A stretch of 64,000 nucleotides of DNA from Flavobacteriales bacterium (GCA_016124845.1 WGMW01000015.1:62001-126000); one strand, 5' to 3'. Shown: positions 45,658-56,352, counted from the first letter of the stretch. Notes: generated by a model not told the origin, from the letters alone. Numbers and translations: made by a program.

Positions 45658-45892
45658 GATCGATGTGATGCCCAAAAAAGAACTGCTTGACCCACAGGGA
45701 AAAGCGGTGAGTTCGAGCATGAAGAACCTCGGATTGCCAGAGATCGGCAATGTGCGTATCGGGAAGCACATCTCTTTGGAGGTGGAAGCGGATGATGAGG
45801 CTGCGGCCAAAGTCAAAGTGGAAAAGGCCTGCAAGGAGCTTCTTTCCAATCAGATCATGGAAAACTTTGAGTTTGAGCTGAGCGAGGCTTAA
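45641..45892 (+). CDS. purS: phosphoribosylformylglycinamidine synthase subunit PurS
   Basis: PurS is the small subunit that joins PurL and PurQ in purine synthesis. The 83 residues (MKYIAEIDVMPKKELLDPQGKAV ... LEVEADDEAAAKVKVEKACKELLSNQIMENFEFEL) fit the family in length and pattern. It starts inside the end of pssA, which suggests translational coupling of an unrelated pathway gene. PurL and PurQ are not nearby. Confidence 0.93.
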   Translation: MKYIAEIDVMPKKELLDPQGKAVSSSMKNLGLPEIGNVRIGKHISLEVEADDEAAAKVKVEKACKELLSNQIMENFEFELSEA

Positions 45893-45895
45893 AGG

Positions 45896-46996
45896 TTACT
45901 CATTAGGGTCTGAAATCGTTAGGCCACATACCTGACAAATGACTTTGTCAGCTAACGGTAATTCGCCTGATAAATAGCCATCCATGCTGTCATATTTCTT
46001 GGTTCTGTAAAACTGAACTTTCTCAATTATTAGTTTGGTTGAACCACAACGAGGACAGTTTTTGTCTGATATTGGGATTGGATTTGAAGAACCCTCCTTG
46101 TAAATCGCTGCTAACGCGGATTGATTTAAGTTCTTTCTTTTCAGGAACAGGTCGATTTTTTCTTGAGTAGCTGACGAATAAGTGGGATACATGTAATGGT
46201 ACATGATGGCCAGCTCGTATGGCTCATATCTTTCAAGTTGTGCCTCTATTCCATCTGCGGACTTACCTGATGTCTTTCTTAATTCGAAGTTCTGCCCCAG
46301 ATAAACCCTTCTCACTTGCTCGTCATTGGCGAGGTCTTCGGCTGTGCCAGCCTTTAAAATGTCGCCTTCAAAAAGCAGGTAGGCGCGGTCGGTGATGCGA
46401 AGCGTTTCGTGAACGTTGTGGTCGGTAATGAGAATGCCGATGTTCTTGGTTTTGAGTCGCGCCACAATTTCCTGAATGTCTTCCACCGCAATCGGGTCAA
46501 CACCGGCAAATGGCTCATCCAGTAGAATGAAATGCGGATCCACGGCCAGGCAACGGGCAATTTCCGTTCGTCTTCTTTCTCCGCCCGAAAGCAGGTCTCC
46601 ACGGTTGGTACGCACGTGCTGCAGACCGAACTCATCCAAGAGCGATTCGAGTTTGCGGTGCTGTTCCTGCTTGTTCGCTCCTACCATTTCCAGCACGGCC
46701 AGAATGTTGTCCTCCACGCTCAATTTTCTGAAAATGGAGGCTTCCTGCGGCAGGTAACCGATGCCCAACTGTGCGCGCTTGTACATCGGTAGTGCAGTAA
46801 TGTCCTTTTTGTCAAGATAGATGTGGCCTTCGTTCGGGCGGATGAGCCCCACGATCATGTAGAACGAAGTGGTTTTCCCTGCTCCGTTGGGGCCGAGAAG
46901 TCCCACAATTTCGCCTTGGCTCACCTCAATGGAAACACCTTTTACCACCGTTCGGGTGCCGTATTTCTTCTTGATATGTTCTGCGCGTAGTTTCAT
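45896..46996 (-). CDS. lptB: LPS export ATPase LptB fused to a C-terminal zinc-ribbon region
   Basis: Residues 1 to about 240 are a complete LptB ABC ATPase: Walker [16 protein letters not shown]-loop YLPQEASIF, signature [14 protein letters not shown], Walker [15 protein letters not shown]-loop ITDHNVHET and the LptB ending [18 protein letters not shown]. LptB powers LPS extraction from the inner membrane. A 120-residue extension follows without a stop, with helical [26 protein letters not shown] and a zinc ribbon (Cys314, Cys317, Cys354, Cys357: CPRCG and CQVCG). LptB normally ends near 245. The extension is more AT-rich than the ATPase part. ATG 46996 forms an ATGA overlap with the upstream gene, so this start is firm. 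Confidence 0.92.
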   Translation of the reverse strand: MKLRAEHIKKKYGTRTVVKGVSIEVSQGEIVGLLGPNGAGKTTSFYMIVGLIRPNEGHIYLDKKDITALPMYKRAQLGIGYLPQEASIFRKLSVEDNILAVLEMVGANKQEQHRKLESLLDEFGLQHVRTNRGDLLSGGERRRTEIARCLAVDPHFILLDEPFAGVDPIAVEDIQEIVARLKTKNIGILITDHNVHETLRITDRAYLLFEGDILKAGTAEDLANDEQVRRVYLGQNFELRKTSGKSADGIEAQLERYEPYELAIMYHYMYPTYSSATQEKIDLFLKRKNLNQSALAAIYKEGSSNPIPISDKNCPRCGSTKLIIEKVQFYRTKKYDSMDGYLSGELPLADKVICQVCGLTISDPNE

Positions 46997-49605
46997 CAGA
47001 AACGGATTCCTGCTCTTACCCGGAAGCCCCATCCGCGTGCCGAACCGAGTTTGGACACGTTTGGATTGTCGAGATATGTGAAGCGTTTGACGAGGTCAAC
47101 GCTCACGATCTTGAAAATATTTTCTATCCCCACACTTGCTTCCACATAAGGCATGCGTTCAAGCGTAAAGGTAACCTGCTTGTATTGTTCGTTGCCGTAC
47201 TGATCGAGGATCGGGTCTCCGTTCTTGTCTTGCAACCTGCGCGTAGGGAACTGGAAAATGCGGCTGTCATTGGTCATTCCGGGCGTGTTCTGCACCGAAA
47301 CACCACCCCAAACAGCTTTGGCGCCTGCGGTCATACGCCATTTCAATTTCTTCAGGAACGGAATCTTATTGAACACGAATCCATTGAAATGGTGATACCA
47401 GTCGAGCGAAATGTACTTGTCGCTCACGAACTCGAACCAGTTCATCATGTTGAATGTGTTCGGGTCGTGGAAATAGGTTTGGTTACCACGATGGATGAAC
47501 AATAGTGGGAACGGAACGCGCCCCAGCATGTAGCCGCCTTCCCATTGCGTGTCGGAAAAACCGAACGGACTCATGTAGAAACGCTTGAATACGCGCACCC
47601 CGAATTTGTGATATTGGTACTGTGCGCCCAAAAGATTTGGGATGGCGTATGAATAACTCACATCAAGGATCGGATACTTGTTGAGCATCGGCACGCGCGA
47701 AGAACGGCCTTCGTAGTAGCGCAAATTGGGCGAATAGCGGAGCGAAACACCCACCTCGTTGGTGATCACATGGCTTGGATCTTTAACCGATGGGTCTATC
47801 GGGTCGAAGGTCAGAGCCCCGGCCGCCTGTCGTCTTCTGTGTTCGAGGTGAAGCCCAACACCAAGCCCGAAATTCCATTCTTTCAGGTAGTTGAGCCGGT
47901 ACGAATCGTAGTAGATCATGAGGTTGGCCAGACCACGTCTGAATGAAAGGAAGATGTTGTCATCGCTTGCTAACAGTAATGCCTGTCCAGGCATTTGGAT
48001 GTCGCGCTGAAACTCGGCTGTGATCTGATGATACGGCCGCTGCTTTATGAAGAAGGTGACACCCGCGCCTCCTTTCAAGCGTTTGTCTTTCCTGTCATCC
48101 AGGCCGTAGGCCAAATAGGTTGAAAGTCGCCAACGCTCACTGAATTTCTTGTTGGTCCGCACACTCATCCGGAAGCGCCAATGCTCCACGGCATTCAAAC
48201 TCACAATTTGGTAAAGCGGTCCAATATCAACCGGACCGACCTCGTAATATCCAGAAATGACGAGGAAAAGGATGTTCATGGCGCGTTTGAAGGCGGGCAG
48301 ATCCTTCATTTCCTTGGTCATGTCGTACACGCCCTGTTCGTTCTTGGTCAGTTCCTCGTGGCGCGTTTCCGTCCAGAATGTGTCCGGTTTCAGTTTCGCA
48401 TCCTCATTCACAACAAATCGTGCCGGGTCGGACCAAATGGAATCGGGTGCGGGCTGATTGACCACAATATCGCGGTAAGTGACCGTTTTGGTGCCGTACA
48501 TGCCCATGTTGTTGGTCAGCAGGTTGTAGTCAATGGTCATCTGATCCTTCACTATGTGCCATTTCAACTCATCCGAATAATCGAATTCCTGCTCAATTTC
48601 CAAAGCACTTACGAAGTTGATGTTGGCGCTTCGCGTGATGCCCATCTTCACCTTTTTCACAGCATAGGATGAATCGAGCGCCACCCACAGGTCGCCACGG
48701 AAAGCGAGGTCGGCACTATTGCGCGGCTGGAAGGCCATCTTCACACACTGAATGCCGCTCACATCCACCGTGTCGAGTATGAAGTATTTGTAAGAGACGG
48801 GCGCAATATTGGAGATCGGACTCTTGAACTGCTTCTCCATCAACAAGATGGTATTGTCGTAGATGTCGATGTCCTGATAGATCTTCTCCATGAAGTAGTC
48901 GATGCCCTGCTCATCCATGAAATCCTCGAAACCAACGGTTTTCATGCCGTAGATGATCTCTTTTTTATCCTGTGGAGATTTCCGCAGATAGACCTTCGAT
49001 TTGGTTTCGGTGAAATACAGCGGCAGGTAAGGTTTTCCGTTCACCTCCGAAGTATCGACATACTGCCACATGAACTCGAACTTCTTGAACATCTTCCGGT
49101 CCATGAACTTATCGGTGATGTTGTTGAGGTCGATCTCCAGTTTCTCGTATTTGTCGAACTCGTAATGGTCGAAACCTTCCTTACGGTTCTGCTCGCGGTG
49201 ATCGACCACTTTCTGAATCAACTGAACGGCCGGATTCTCCCGGTTCTTGTAGCGACCTTTTTCGGCTTTTACCGTTACTTCCTGCAGTTTGATCTGCGTG
49301 GGTTCCAATGCAAAGTCAATGGTCTGATTCTCTCCCTGAATCACCGATTTTATCAAGGGGTCGTAACCCATGAATGAGGCCTGAAGCTGATCGGAGCCCC
49401 ACTTGGTATCGAGTTGGTATTTCCCGCTGAAATCAGTGGTCGTTCCAACGGCCTTCCCCACAAACGACACATTCACGAATGGCAATGGCTCGCCCGTTTG
49501 GGCATCGGTAATGGTGCCCTTCACCTTGGTCTTTTCCTGACCGTAGGTAAACCCGATAACGAAAAGCAGGGCGACAGAAAGGTAATATCTCACGTAAGTC
49601 ATCAA
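46996..49605 (-). CDS. DUF5686 / carboxypeptidase-regulatory-like outer-membrane protein
   Basis: An 869-residue protein with a signal peptide (ending FVIGFTYGQ) and a CarboxypepD_reg-like domain (residues of about 27-110: [39 protein letters not shown]). A long central DUF5686 region follows ([47 protein letters not shown]), and a C-terminal beta-barrel ends in RVRAGIRF with the terminal Phe of outer-membrane barrels. The family is widespread in Bacteroidota and of unknown function. It is coupled to lptB by an ATGA overlap, so a role in LPS export or barrel assembly is conceivable. Confidence 0.92.
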   Translation of the reverse strand: MMTYVRYYLSVALLFVIGFTYGQEKTKVKGTITDAQTGEPLPFVNVSFVGKAVGTTTDFSGKYQLDTKWGSDQLQASFMGYDPLIKSVIQGENQTIDFALEPTQIKLQEVTVKAEKGRYKNRENPAVQLIQKVVDHREQNRKEGFDHYEFDKYEKLEIDLNNITDKFMDRKMFKKFEFMWQYVDTSEVNGKPYLPLYFTETKSKVYLRKSPQDKKEIIYGMKTVGFEDFMDEQGIDYFMEKIYQDIDIYDNTILLMEKQFKSPISNIAPVSYKYFILDTVDVSGIQCVKMAFQPRNSADLAFRGDLWVALDSSYAVKKVKMGITRSANINFVSALEIEQEFDYSDELKWHIVKDQMTIDYNLLTNNMGMYGTKTVTYRDIVVNQPAPDSIWSDPARFVVNEDAKLKPDTFWTETRHEELTKNEQGVYDMTKEMKDLPAFKRAMNILFLVISGYYEVGPVDIGPLYQIVSLNAVEHWRFRMSVRTNKKFSERWRLSTYLAYGLDDRKDKRLKGGAGVTFFIKQRPYHQITAEFQRDIQMPGQALLLASDDNIFLSFRRGLANLMIYYDSYRLNYLKEWNFGLGVGLHLEHRRRQAAGALTFDPIDPSVKDPSHVITNEVGVSLRYSPNLRYYEGRSSRVPMLNKYPILDVSYSYAIPNLLGAQYQYHKFGVRVFKRFYMSPFGFSDTQWEGGYMLGRVPFPLLFIHRGNQTYFHDPNTFNMMNWFEFVSDKYISLDWYHHFNGFVFNKIPFLKKLKWRMTAGAKAVWGGVSVQNTPGMTNDSRIFQFPTRRLQDKNGDPILDQYGNEQYKQVTFTLERMPYVEASVGIENIFKIVSVDLVKRFTYLDNPNVSKLGSARGWGFRVRAGIRF

Positions 49606-49635
49606 AAGCTGGCTTGCCCTCCCGTCATTGAGGCG

Positions 49636-50478
49636 TCAAATATCGGTATTTGCTTTCGCTTCGTTTCTAAGTACAATTGCTGATACCCAAATGCTGACCT
49701 CGTAGAGGAGCATCAGCGGAACGAATACCAATATCTGGCTCGACACATCCGGTGGTGTGATGACAGCGGCCAGAATGAGAATACCAACTACGGCATGCCT
49801 ACGATATTGTCTGAGAAGTTCGGGAGTTACCAGTCCGATCTTGGTGAGGAAATAGATGAGTACAGGCAGTTCGAACACGCCACCGCTGGCCAAAACCAAC
49901 GTGGCAATGGTGCTGAAATAACTGTTCAGATCGATCTGGTTATGAATGGCCTCACTCACACGATAAGAGCCGAGGAAGTTGACCGAAAGCGGTGCGATGA
50001 TGTAGTAACCGAACAGCACGCCCATGATGAAAAGCACGGATGTGTAGAACACCATTCCAGAAGCATATTTGCGCTCCTTATTATAAAGACCGGGTTTGAT
50101 GAACCGCCACATTTCGAATATGATGTATGGGAATGCCACGACTACTCCTGCAATAATGGACACGAAGATGTGCGTGCTGAATTGACCAGCCATCGAAATA
50201 TTGATGAGGTCGAACGGGATCTCGGTGATGCAGAGCAGATCCGAGAGGTTGAATTTCTCAGACAGTTCGCACAGCATCCGATAGGTCCAGAAATCAGGGT
50301 TTTTTGGACCGAGCAGCAGCGTATCGAAGATGAAGCCTTTGGCAATGAATGCAGCAATGGCCACAATGAAAATGGCCGCAGCCGAACGGATGAGATGCCA
50401 GCGCAGCACCTCAAGATGTTCGAGAAACGACATTTCGCCTTCTTCGGGCAGATCTGCTTCGGGAAGCTCTTTGCTCAT
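49636..50478 (-). CDS. tatC: Sec-independent protein translocase TatC
   Basis: TatC is the receptor subunit for twin-arginine signal peptides. The 280-residue protein (start ATG 50478) has the N-terminal EMSFLEHLEVLRWHLIRS, six membrane helices, the PYIIFEMWRFIKPGLYNKERKYA signature and TPPDVSSQILVFVPLMLLYE. TatA is not in the window. It lies 31 nt upstream of the DUF5686 gene and heads the tatC-DUF5686-lptB strand. Confidence 0.95.
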   Translation of the reverse strand: MSKELPEADLPEEGEMSFLEHLEVLRWHLIRSAAAIFIVAIAAFIAKGFIFDTLLLGPKNPDFWTYRMLCELSEKFNLSDLLCITEIPFDLINISMAGQFSTHIFVSIIAGVVVAFPYIIFEMWRFIKPGLYNKERKYASGMVFYTSVLFIMGVLFGYYIIAPLSVNFLGSYRVSEAIHNQIDLNSYFSTIATLVLASGGVFELPVLIYFLTKIGLVTPELLRQYRRHAVVGILILAAVITPPDVSSQILVFVPLMLLYEVSIWVSAIVLRNEAKANTDI

Positions 50479-50484
50479 GGGCTG

Positions 50485-50492
50485 CAAATGTA
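50485..50492 (-). promoter_or_regulatory. promoter of tatC (TACATTTG)
   Basis: TACATTTG on the minus strand is a perfect -7 element 6 nt before the tatC ATG, predicting a leaderless or nearly leaderless transcript. Confidence 0.6.
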
Positions 50493-50553
50493 AGACCCCG
50501 GCCGCAGTAATGTCGGTGTGTTCTTCCTATTTTGTGCACGAACGAAAGTCGGT

Positions 50554-51534
50554 ATGAACAAGCTCGGTTCGGGATTCATTTTTGCACTTGCTGCCGCGAT
50601 CTTCTTTTTGGTGGTTTGGTTCACGTTCAAGGATGTGAATCTGGGGCAATTCGTACAGAATACGGCTTTGTCAGACGTGCTCAAACTTTTCGGTCTGGGG
50701 CTCATTTTTCACCTTTCGTTCGGTGTCATCATGTGGGTGGCGTTCTGGCTGCATTACAAACTACGGTTGCCAGCCATCGAAATTCTCACCCTCCCGTTGA
50801 TGATGCACCTTTTCCTCTATCTCATGCCAATGAAAGGAGGAATGCTTTTCCAAGTGTTCTATTCCAAACACAAGTATCACCTCGATATGAGCAAAGGCTT
50901 TTCGTTAGGATTGATGGTCTTTCTGAACAGCTTGCTGCTCACCATTTTCCTTGGTCTGGCCATGATCTATCTTCTTCCTGTGGATTCATTGCGACTGAAA
51001 CTCATCATTTGGGCAATGGGCGCAGGATTGGTCGGTATGGTGGTTTCAATGGGTTTTCTTCCGTCTGCAAACATCGTGGGAGAAGGTCTGCTGAACCGAT
51101 TCCTAAACTTTCTGATCAACGTCCGTGTGCAGTTGATGGAGCAGTTCAAGAATATCCGACTGTTCTTCGGACTGTTGATCACCACATTGGTTTCGGTGAT
51201 CATACAGGCATTCTGGTTTTGGCAAACGGCTTTGGCATTGGATTTTCCATGTGCGTTTGCACCTGTGCTTCTGGTGGTACTGATCCTTCGAATCATTCTG
51301 CTGGTTCGCGTCCTGCCAGGGAATTTGGGCGTGCAGGAACTGATGATCGGGGTGGTTTTCGCCACAGCGGGTTTTCAGATGGAAGAAGGTCTGATGATCG
51401 GAGTTATTACACGACTGATATCGGTTTTTTGGTCTGCCATGATCGGACTGCCAGCTCTTTACGCTAATCTCAAATATTTCGATTCGCATAGCCTCAAAGG
51501 TCTGCTGCAACGCGTTTCAAGGGCCGATCGATAA
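50554..51534 (+). CDS. lysylphosphatidylglycerol synthase TM-domain / UPF0104-like protein
   Basis: A 326-residue membrane protein from ATG 50554, with about eight helices and the family pattern (LVVWFTFKDVNLGQFV, MMHLFLYLMPMKGGMLFQVFYSKHKY, RVLPGNLGVQELMIGVVFATAGF). It corresponds to the membrane (flippase-like) part of MprF, without the catalytic domain. Such proteins are commonly found beside glycosyltransferases and may flip or modify polyprenyl- or lipid-linked substrates; this role is inferred. It overlaps the next gene as TAATG. Confidence 0.88.
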   Translation: MNKLGSGFIFALAAAIFFLVVWFTFKDVNLGQFVQNTALSDVLKLFGLGLIFHLSFGVIMWVAFWLHYKLRLPAIEILTLPLMMHLFLYLMPMKGGMLFQVFYSKHKYHLDMSKGFSLGLMVFLNSLLLTIFLGLAMIYLLPVDSLRLKLIIWAMGAGLVGMVVSMGFLPSANIVGEGLLNRFLNFLINVRVQLMEQFKNIRLFFGLLITTLVSVIIQAFWFWQTALALDFPCAFAPVLLVVLILRIILLVRVLPGNLGVQELMIGVVFATAGFQMEEGLMIGVITRLISVFWSAMIGLPALYANLKYFDSHSLKGLLQRVSRADR

Positions 51535-53465
51535 TGGAACTACCTCAAAAACAACTGCTCGGATCTGCAGCAATGCTGATGGTTGCATTGACGGCCGTTT
51601 ACTGGAATCATTTCGATAATGGCTTTCATTTTGATGACAGTCATACCATCATCAGCAACAGCTACATTCGAGATTTGAGCAATATTTCGCTCTTTTTTCA
51701 AGATGCACGAACCACCAGCACGTTACCTCCCAATCAGGCATATCGACCGATGGTCACTTGCTTGAACGCCATTGATCTTTGGCTTGCTGGCGCGATGGAA
51801 CCGAGGGTATTCCATCAGCACATCTTCCTGGAGTTTCTTCTCTTATTGATGTTGTTCTACTTCTTGCTGGTAAAGCTTTTTTCGATGGCCGATGGCAGGA
51901 AACACCGATTGGTGGCGTTGCTTTCCACGGCCTTTTTCGCGTTCCACGCGGCCACGGCCGAAACCATCAATTACATCATTGCCCGCTCCGATGGATTCAG
52001 CACGCTGATGGTGCTGGCAGGAATGCTCATTTACGTTTCTGCCAGCAGATGGAAAAAGACTTTGGGATTGATTCCGTTTGTGCTTGGCTGTTTGGCCAAA
52101 CCGACTGCCCTGATGCTGGCTCCGCTGCTCTTCGTTTACGAACTGTTGATGGAGCAACCCCCCGTTCTGGTCCGAAACGAAAAAACCACTTTGGTTTCCA
52201 AAGAGACGGACGCGTTCAAGAAGACAGGTGTTTATTTTCTGATCGGAATCTGCATGTACTTTTTCACGCAGTCTATGGCCTCCGAAACGGCTCTATCCAT
52301 GTCTCATGCATCTGCCACAGATTACCTCATTACACAGATGGCCGTTATTGCATTTTACCTTCGGATATTTCTCATCCCTACTGGCCTTTCGGCCGATTCT
52401 GATATGAAACTGCTGCATTCGGTCGATGCTACTGTCATTGTAGGTGTTCTGATCATCCTTTCGCTAATTCTTGTGGGGTACCTTGCCGCACGGAAAAAAG
52501 AAACCCTGCCGATTTCATTTGGCATTCTTTGGTTCTTTATTGCGCTTGCGCCCACCTCAAGCATTGTTCCACAGGATGATGTAATGAACCACCATCGCAC
52601 ATTCTTTCCCTATCTCGGACTGACAATTGCGTTGGGCTGGAGCGTGCGTCTGGTTTTCGCCAAGCTCACCGACAACCTACCCTCTGCTTTAGCACGATCT
52701 GTATTGGCTACCACGGTTTTTATTGTGATCGGTGCAAATGCCTTTGGAACCTATGAACGCAACGAGGTTTGGGACAACGAAGAATCGCTGTGGAAAGATG
52801 TAGCGGAAAAAAGCCCGAATAATGGGCGTGGTTTGATGGCTTACGGCATGCAACTGCTGCAAAAAGGAGATAATGAAGGCGCGTTGAAATACCTTGAAAA
52901 AGCCAGCAAGACCTCTTTTGGAACACATCCGTATCTGGTTGCAAATTTGGCCCGATGCTATGCTGCTTTGGGACAGAATGACCTTGCCAAGCAGTATTTT
53001 GAACTCAGTTTGACGGGGGGCGATAATTTTCCGGAATGTCATTATCACTATGCCATCTGGTTGGCCGCGCAGGGCGATCTTCAAATGGCGCATCAGCAAA
53101 TATCAAAGTTGTTGCAGATCAGTCCTTCGCATGGTGACGCTAAACGAATCCGCGATGCCCTTGAAGCGGAAATGACCAAGCGGGCAGAACAAAAAAGCAT
53201 TCAAGAAGCTGCGGAGAAATACGTTGCATTAAGTTTGCAGTATTATCACGCAGGTCGGTTTTCGGAGTGTGTGGTCCTTTGCCAAAAGGCCATTGAACTT
53301 CGACCCGATTACGCAGATGCATACAATAACATGTGTTCGGCATACAACGAGTTGAAGCAGTATGAATTGGCGGTCAAGGCATGCGAAAAGGCGCTTTCCA
53401 TCAAACCTGATTTTGAATTGGCCAAGAACAATCTGAACTGGAGCAAGCATCAATTGAAGCAATGA
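51534..53465 (+). CDS. GT-C membrane glycosyltransferase with C-terminal TPRs (copy 1)
   Basis: A 643-residue protein with about ten membrane helices (1-410), including the acidic first-loop motif NHFDNGFHFDDSHTI typical of GT-C enzymes that use polyprenyl-phosphate sugars, then a soluble region of about five TPR motifs (LMAYGMQLLQKGDNEGALKYLEKASK ... ADAYNNMCSAYNELKQYELAVKACEKALS). The layout is that of TMTC-type or bacterial O-mannosyltransferase-like proteins. It starts by overlap with the preceding gene and ends by an ATGA overlap with its near-identical neighbour. Confidence 0.88.
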   Translation: MELPQKQLLGSAAMLMVALTAVYWNHFDNGFHFDDSHTIISNSYIRDLSNISLFFQDARTTSTLPPNQAYRPMVTCLNAIDLWLAGAMEPRVFHQHIFLEFLLLLMLFYFLLVKLFSMADGRKHRLVALLSTAFFAFHAATAETINYIIARSDGFSTLMVLAGMLIYVSASRWKKTLGLIPFVLGCLAKPTALMLAPLLFVYELLMEQPPVLVRNEKTTLVSKETDAFKKTGVYFLIGICMYFFTQSMASETALSMSHASATDYLITQMAVIAFYLRIFLIPTGLSADSDMKLLHSVDATVIVGVLIILSLILVGYLAARKKETLPISFGILWFFIALAPTSSIVPQDDVMNHHRTFFPYLGLTIALGWSVRLVFAKLTDNLPSALARSVLATTVFIVIGANAFGTYERNEVWDNEESLWKDVAEKSPNNGRGLMAYGMQLLQKGDNEGALKYLEKASKTSFGTHPYLVANLARCYAALGQNDLAKQYFELSLTGGDNFPECHYHYAIWLAAQGDLQMAHQQISKLLQISPSHGDAKRIRDALEAEMTKRAEQKSIQEAAEKYVALSLQYYHAGRFSECVVLCQKAIELRPDYADAYNNMCSAYNELKQYELAVKACEKALSIKPDFELAKNNLNWSKHQLKQ

Positions 53466-55435
53466 ATCTCAATTCGAAATCATTTACGGGCGCTTTGGCC
53501 GCGTTCCTGATCGTAGCGCTCACAGCGGTTTATTGGAATCATTTCGACAACGGTTTCCATTTTGATGACAGCCACACCATTGTAAACAACGGTTTCATTA
53601 CCGATATCCATAATCTGCCGCTCATTTTCAAGGATGCAAAGACCACGAGCAGTTTGCCGCTCAATCAAGCCTATCGGCCTGTGGTTACCAGCCTCAATAC
53701 CATCGATTATTGGATCGGTGGAAAGTTGAATCCGAAGGTCTTTCATTGGCACATCTATTTGGAGTTTCTGGTCCTGCTGTGGCTGTTCTATTTGCTGTTG
53801 TTGCGCATTTTCAAAATGGCCGATGGCGAGAAACATCGCCTCTTGGCGGTTCTTGGAGCAGGATTTTTCGCGTTCCACACCGCAACGGCCGAAACCATCA
53901 ATTACATCATTGCGCGTTCAGATGGTTTCAGCACGCTGATGGTGGTGGCTTCCATGCTTATTTACATCAATACGAAAGGGTGGAAAAAGCAGTTGGGACT
54001 GATTCCATTTATCATTGGATGTCTTGCCAAACCGACCACGTTGATGTTGGCCCCGATCCTGTTCCTGTATGATCTGCTGCTTGAGGATCCATCACTTTTC
54101 GTGAAACAGGAAAAACCGAAGTTCATTTCGAAGATCGTTGAAGCACTGAAAGGCACGGTTTCATTCTTCATACTTGGCGCGGTGATGTATTTCTTCACAC
54201 GCTCCATGTTCTCCGATACATGGAAACCCAGTGATGTGAAAATGCTGGATTACCTCAATACGCAACCATATATCTTTTGGGTTTACATCAAAACGTTCTT
54301 CGTCCCAACGGGACTTTCGGCCGATACGGACCTTACCCTCATCAAAGAGTATTTCGCACCCAAAGTGCTTTGGGGTCTGTTGGTCATTCTGGCTTCGCTT
54401 GCTTTGGCCTGGAAGACGGCTCTGAAACGAAACACGCTTCCCATCACATTCGGAATCCTTTGGTTCTACGTGGCTTTGGTGCCGAGTTCAAGTGTGGTTC
54501 CGCTGGCGGAGGTCATGAATCATCACCGAACATTTTTTCCTTACATGGGATTGGTGATGGCGGTGGTCTGGGGCGGTTATCTGCTCATCCAGAAAGCGAC
54601 CAAGGGCAGACCATCAACCGCAACAAAAGGCGTTGTGGCAGGCGTGCTTCTGGTCATTTTTGGATTGCACGCGTACGGAACGTACCAGCGCAATGAGGTT
54701 TGGGACAATGATGAGTCGCTTTGGTATGATGTGACGGTGAAAAGCCCGAACAATGGCCGCGGTCTTATGAACTATGGTCTGACCGAAATGCGCAAGGGAA
54801 ACATGGAAGTGGCCATCAGCTACTTTGAGCGTGCGCTGAAAACGGGTTATGGTCGCCATCCGTATCTCTACATAAATCTTGGAATTGCCAAGAATGCGTT
54901 GGGAATGCGGAATAACGATGCCAAGTTGAAACAGGAGGCCGAAAGGTATCTGAAATTGGCAGTTCAATCGGGGCCAGGATACCCTGATTGCCATTATCAT
55001 TACGCCCAATGGTTGGCCAACAATGGCCGAAATGATGAGGCGGTGAAGCATCTGAACAAGGCGCTGCAATTGAGTCCTGCGCATCAACAGTCGCAGATGC
55101 TGTTGGCCAAGTTGACGGTTTCGGCCGAGGATCAGATCAGGCAATTGGAGGAATCGGCTGTGCGGGACAATACGCCCGAAGCTTATTTGGACCTGAGTTT
55201 GAAATACTACAACCTTGGGCAATATGAGAACTGCATCAAAGCTTGTGATCGCGCGTTGCAGTTGAAACCTGATTATGCCGAAGCGTACAACAATATCTGT
55301 TCAGCATACAATCAACTGAAGTTGTATGAGGATGCGCAGAAAGCATGCGAAAAGGCGTTGGAATTCAAACCTGGCTACCAATTGGCGCAGGGAAATTTGA
55401 ACTGGGCCATTCAACAACAGAAGAAAGGTCAGTAA
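53462..55435 (+). CDS. GT-C membrane glycosyltransferase with C-terminal TPRs (copy 2)
   Basis: A 657-residue tandem paralogue of the previous gene. Whole-length similarity is plain: NHFDNGFHFDDSHTI, NQAYRPVVT, AATAETINYIIARSDGFSTLMV-type helix, VMNHHRTFFPY and the TPR EAYNNICSAYNQLKLYEDAQKACEKALEF. The duplicated pair suggests two acceptors or two linkages for one sugar donor. It begins inside the last codon of copy 1, and its 3' end overlaps the convergent sulfotransferase by 7 nt. Confidence 0.88.
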   Translation: MNLNSKSFTGALAAFLIVALTAVYWNHFDNGFHFDDSHTIVNNGFITDIHNLPLIFKDAKTTSSLPLNQAYRPVVTSLNTIDYWIGGKLNPKVFHWHIYLEFLVLLWLFYLLLLRIFKMADGEKHRLLAVLGAGFFAFHTATAETINYIIARSDGFSTLMVVASMLIYINTKGWKKQLGLIPFIIGCLAKPTTLMLAPILFLYDLLLEDPSLFVKQEKPKFISKIVEALKGTVSFFILGAVMYFFTRSMFSDTWKPSDVKMLDYLNTQPYIFWVYIKTFFVPTGLSADTDLTLIKEYFAPKVLWGLLVILASLALAWKTALKRNTLPITFGILWFYVALVPSSSVVPLAEVMNHHRTFFPYMGLVMAVVWGGYLLIQKATKGRPSTATKGVVAGVLLVIFGLHAYGTYQRNEVWDNDESLWYDVTVKSPNNGRGLMNYGLTEMRKGNMEVAISYFERALKTGYGRHPYLYINLGIAKNALGMRNNDAKLKQEAERYLKLAVQSGPGYPDCHYHYAQWLANNGRNDEAVKHLNKALQLSPAHQQSQMLLAKLTVSAEDQIRQLEESAVRDNTPEAYLDLSLKYYNLGQYENCIKACDRALQLKPDYAEAYNNICSAYNQLKLYEDAQKACEKALEFKPGYQLAQGNLNWAIQQQKKGQ

Positions 55436-56352
55436 CCGTAAACGGCCATTTCCTCTCCGCAGATGTTCTCAAACTGGCGCTTCTGCTCGGAACTCCAATC
55501 AGGATATTTTGGAAATGTATAGCGTGGAGTAGAATTGTACACCTGATCGATCTCCGCACGCCAATCGTCTGGATTCATTTCCAGAGCCAGGAATTTCAAC
55601 ACGTTCTCATCAAAGTAGTCGAAGTCCTTCCGAAGTTTTTCAAAGAGAATTGTGTGGTTCGTGTTCTCGCGGATGAAGCGATTGTCGGCAGCCCAAAGCC
55701 AGCAGAGTTTTTCAAACCGCGACATGGATTTCCAATTTTCAGAATACGGATCATCTTTTGGCGGGAAGATCACATCGCCCATCGGGTCTTTACGGTCAAA
55801 GAGCTCGCGCGACATGAGTGAGCGCAGCACATTTTTCGGGTCGCGGACAATGAGAAACTGCTTCGCTTCTGGGAAAGCCAATTTCATGGCCGCGCAATGT
55901 CTTCTTAAAAACGGGTTGATCTCTCCGTAAACTTCAAAATCGAGTTCCTTGGTCCGGAAATAGATCTCGGCCTTTCGGTATTCGGTGGCGTAGTTGGCAG
56001 CTTCAGTTTCAGAATGGATCGCCTTGGCGTAGTACCAATAGTCGTTCACGTTGGCTTCGTGCTGAACAACGGCACGTTTTGCATGGCGGTTCAGGAAATC
56101 AGCCAAAAAGGTGGTTCCACTTCTAAAAACTCCGAAACCGAAAAAGAACCGTTTTGAATTTACCCAATCGTTGATCTCCTTTTCGTGCGCCTTTCCTTGT
56201 TTGGAAATGCTTGCCACATGCGATTCGGCCTTGGCGCGCAGCATGGAGCGCGTCACGAAATTGAAACCGGGAATGTAAATGTCGTTGTGGCGGTAGATGT
56301 CCATCAACCGCGTGTACAACCGCTTCTTTACCTGCGGATTTCCGTCACTCAT
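55429..56352 (-). CDS. sulfotransferase family protein
   Basis: A 307-residue soluble protein with the PAPS-binding loop FGVFRSGTTFLADFLNRH (5'-phosphosulfate motif) near residue 70 and the 3'-phosphate motif FLIVRDPKNVLRSLMSRE. It should transfer sulfate from PAPS to a carbohydrate or lipid hydroxyl. It is coupled to the GT2 gene upstream by an 8-nt overlap, which suggests that it acts on the same glycan or lipid. The acceptor is unknown. Confidence 0.9.
   Translation of the reverse strand: MSDGNPQVKKRLYTRLMDIYRHNDIYIPGFNFVTRSMLRAKAESHVASISKQGKAHEKEINDWVNSKRFFFGFGVFRSGTTFLADFLNRHAKRAVVQHEANVNDYWYYAKAIHSETEAANYATEYRKAEIYFRTKELDFEVYGEINPFLRRHCAAMKLAFPEAKQFLIVRDPKNVLRSLMSRELFDRKDPMGDVIFPPKDDPYSENWKSMSRFEKLCWLWAADNRFIRENTNHTILFEKLRKDFDYFDENVLKFLALEMNPDDWRAEIDQVYNSTPRYTFPKYPDWSSEQKRQFENICGEEMAVYGY

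Noticed and set aside
47000-47032. Earlier start for lptB at 47032
   Set aside because: It lies inside the DUF5686 gene; the ATGA overlap at 46996 is the natural start.
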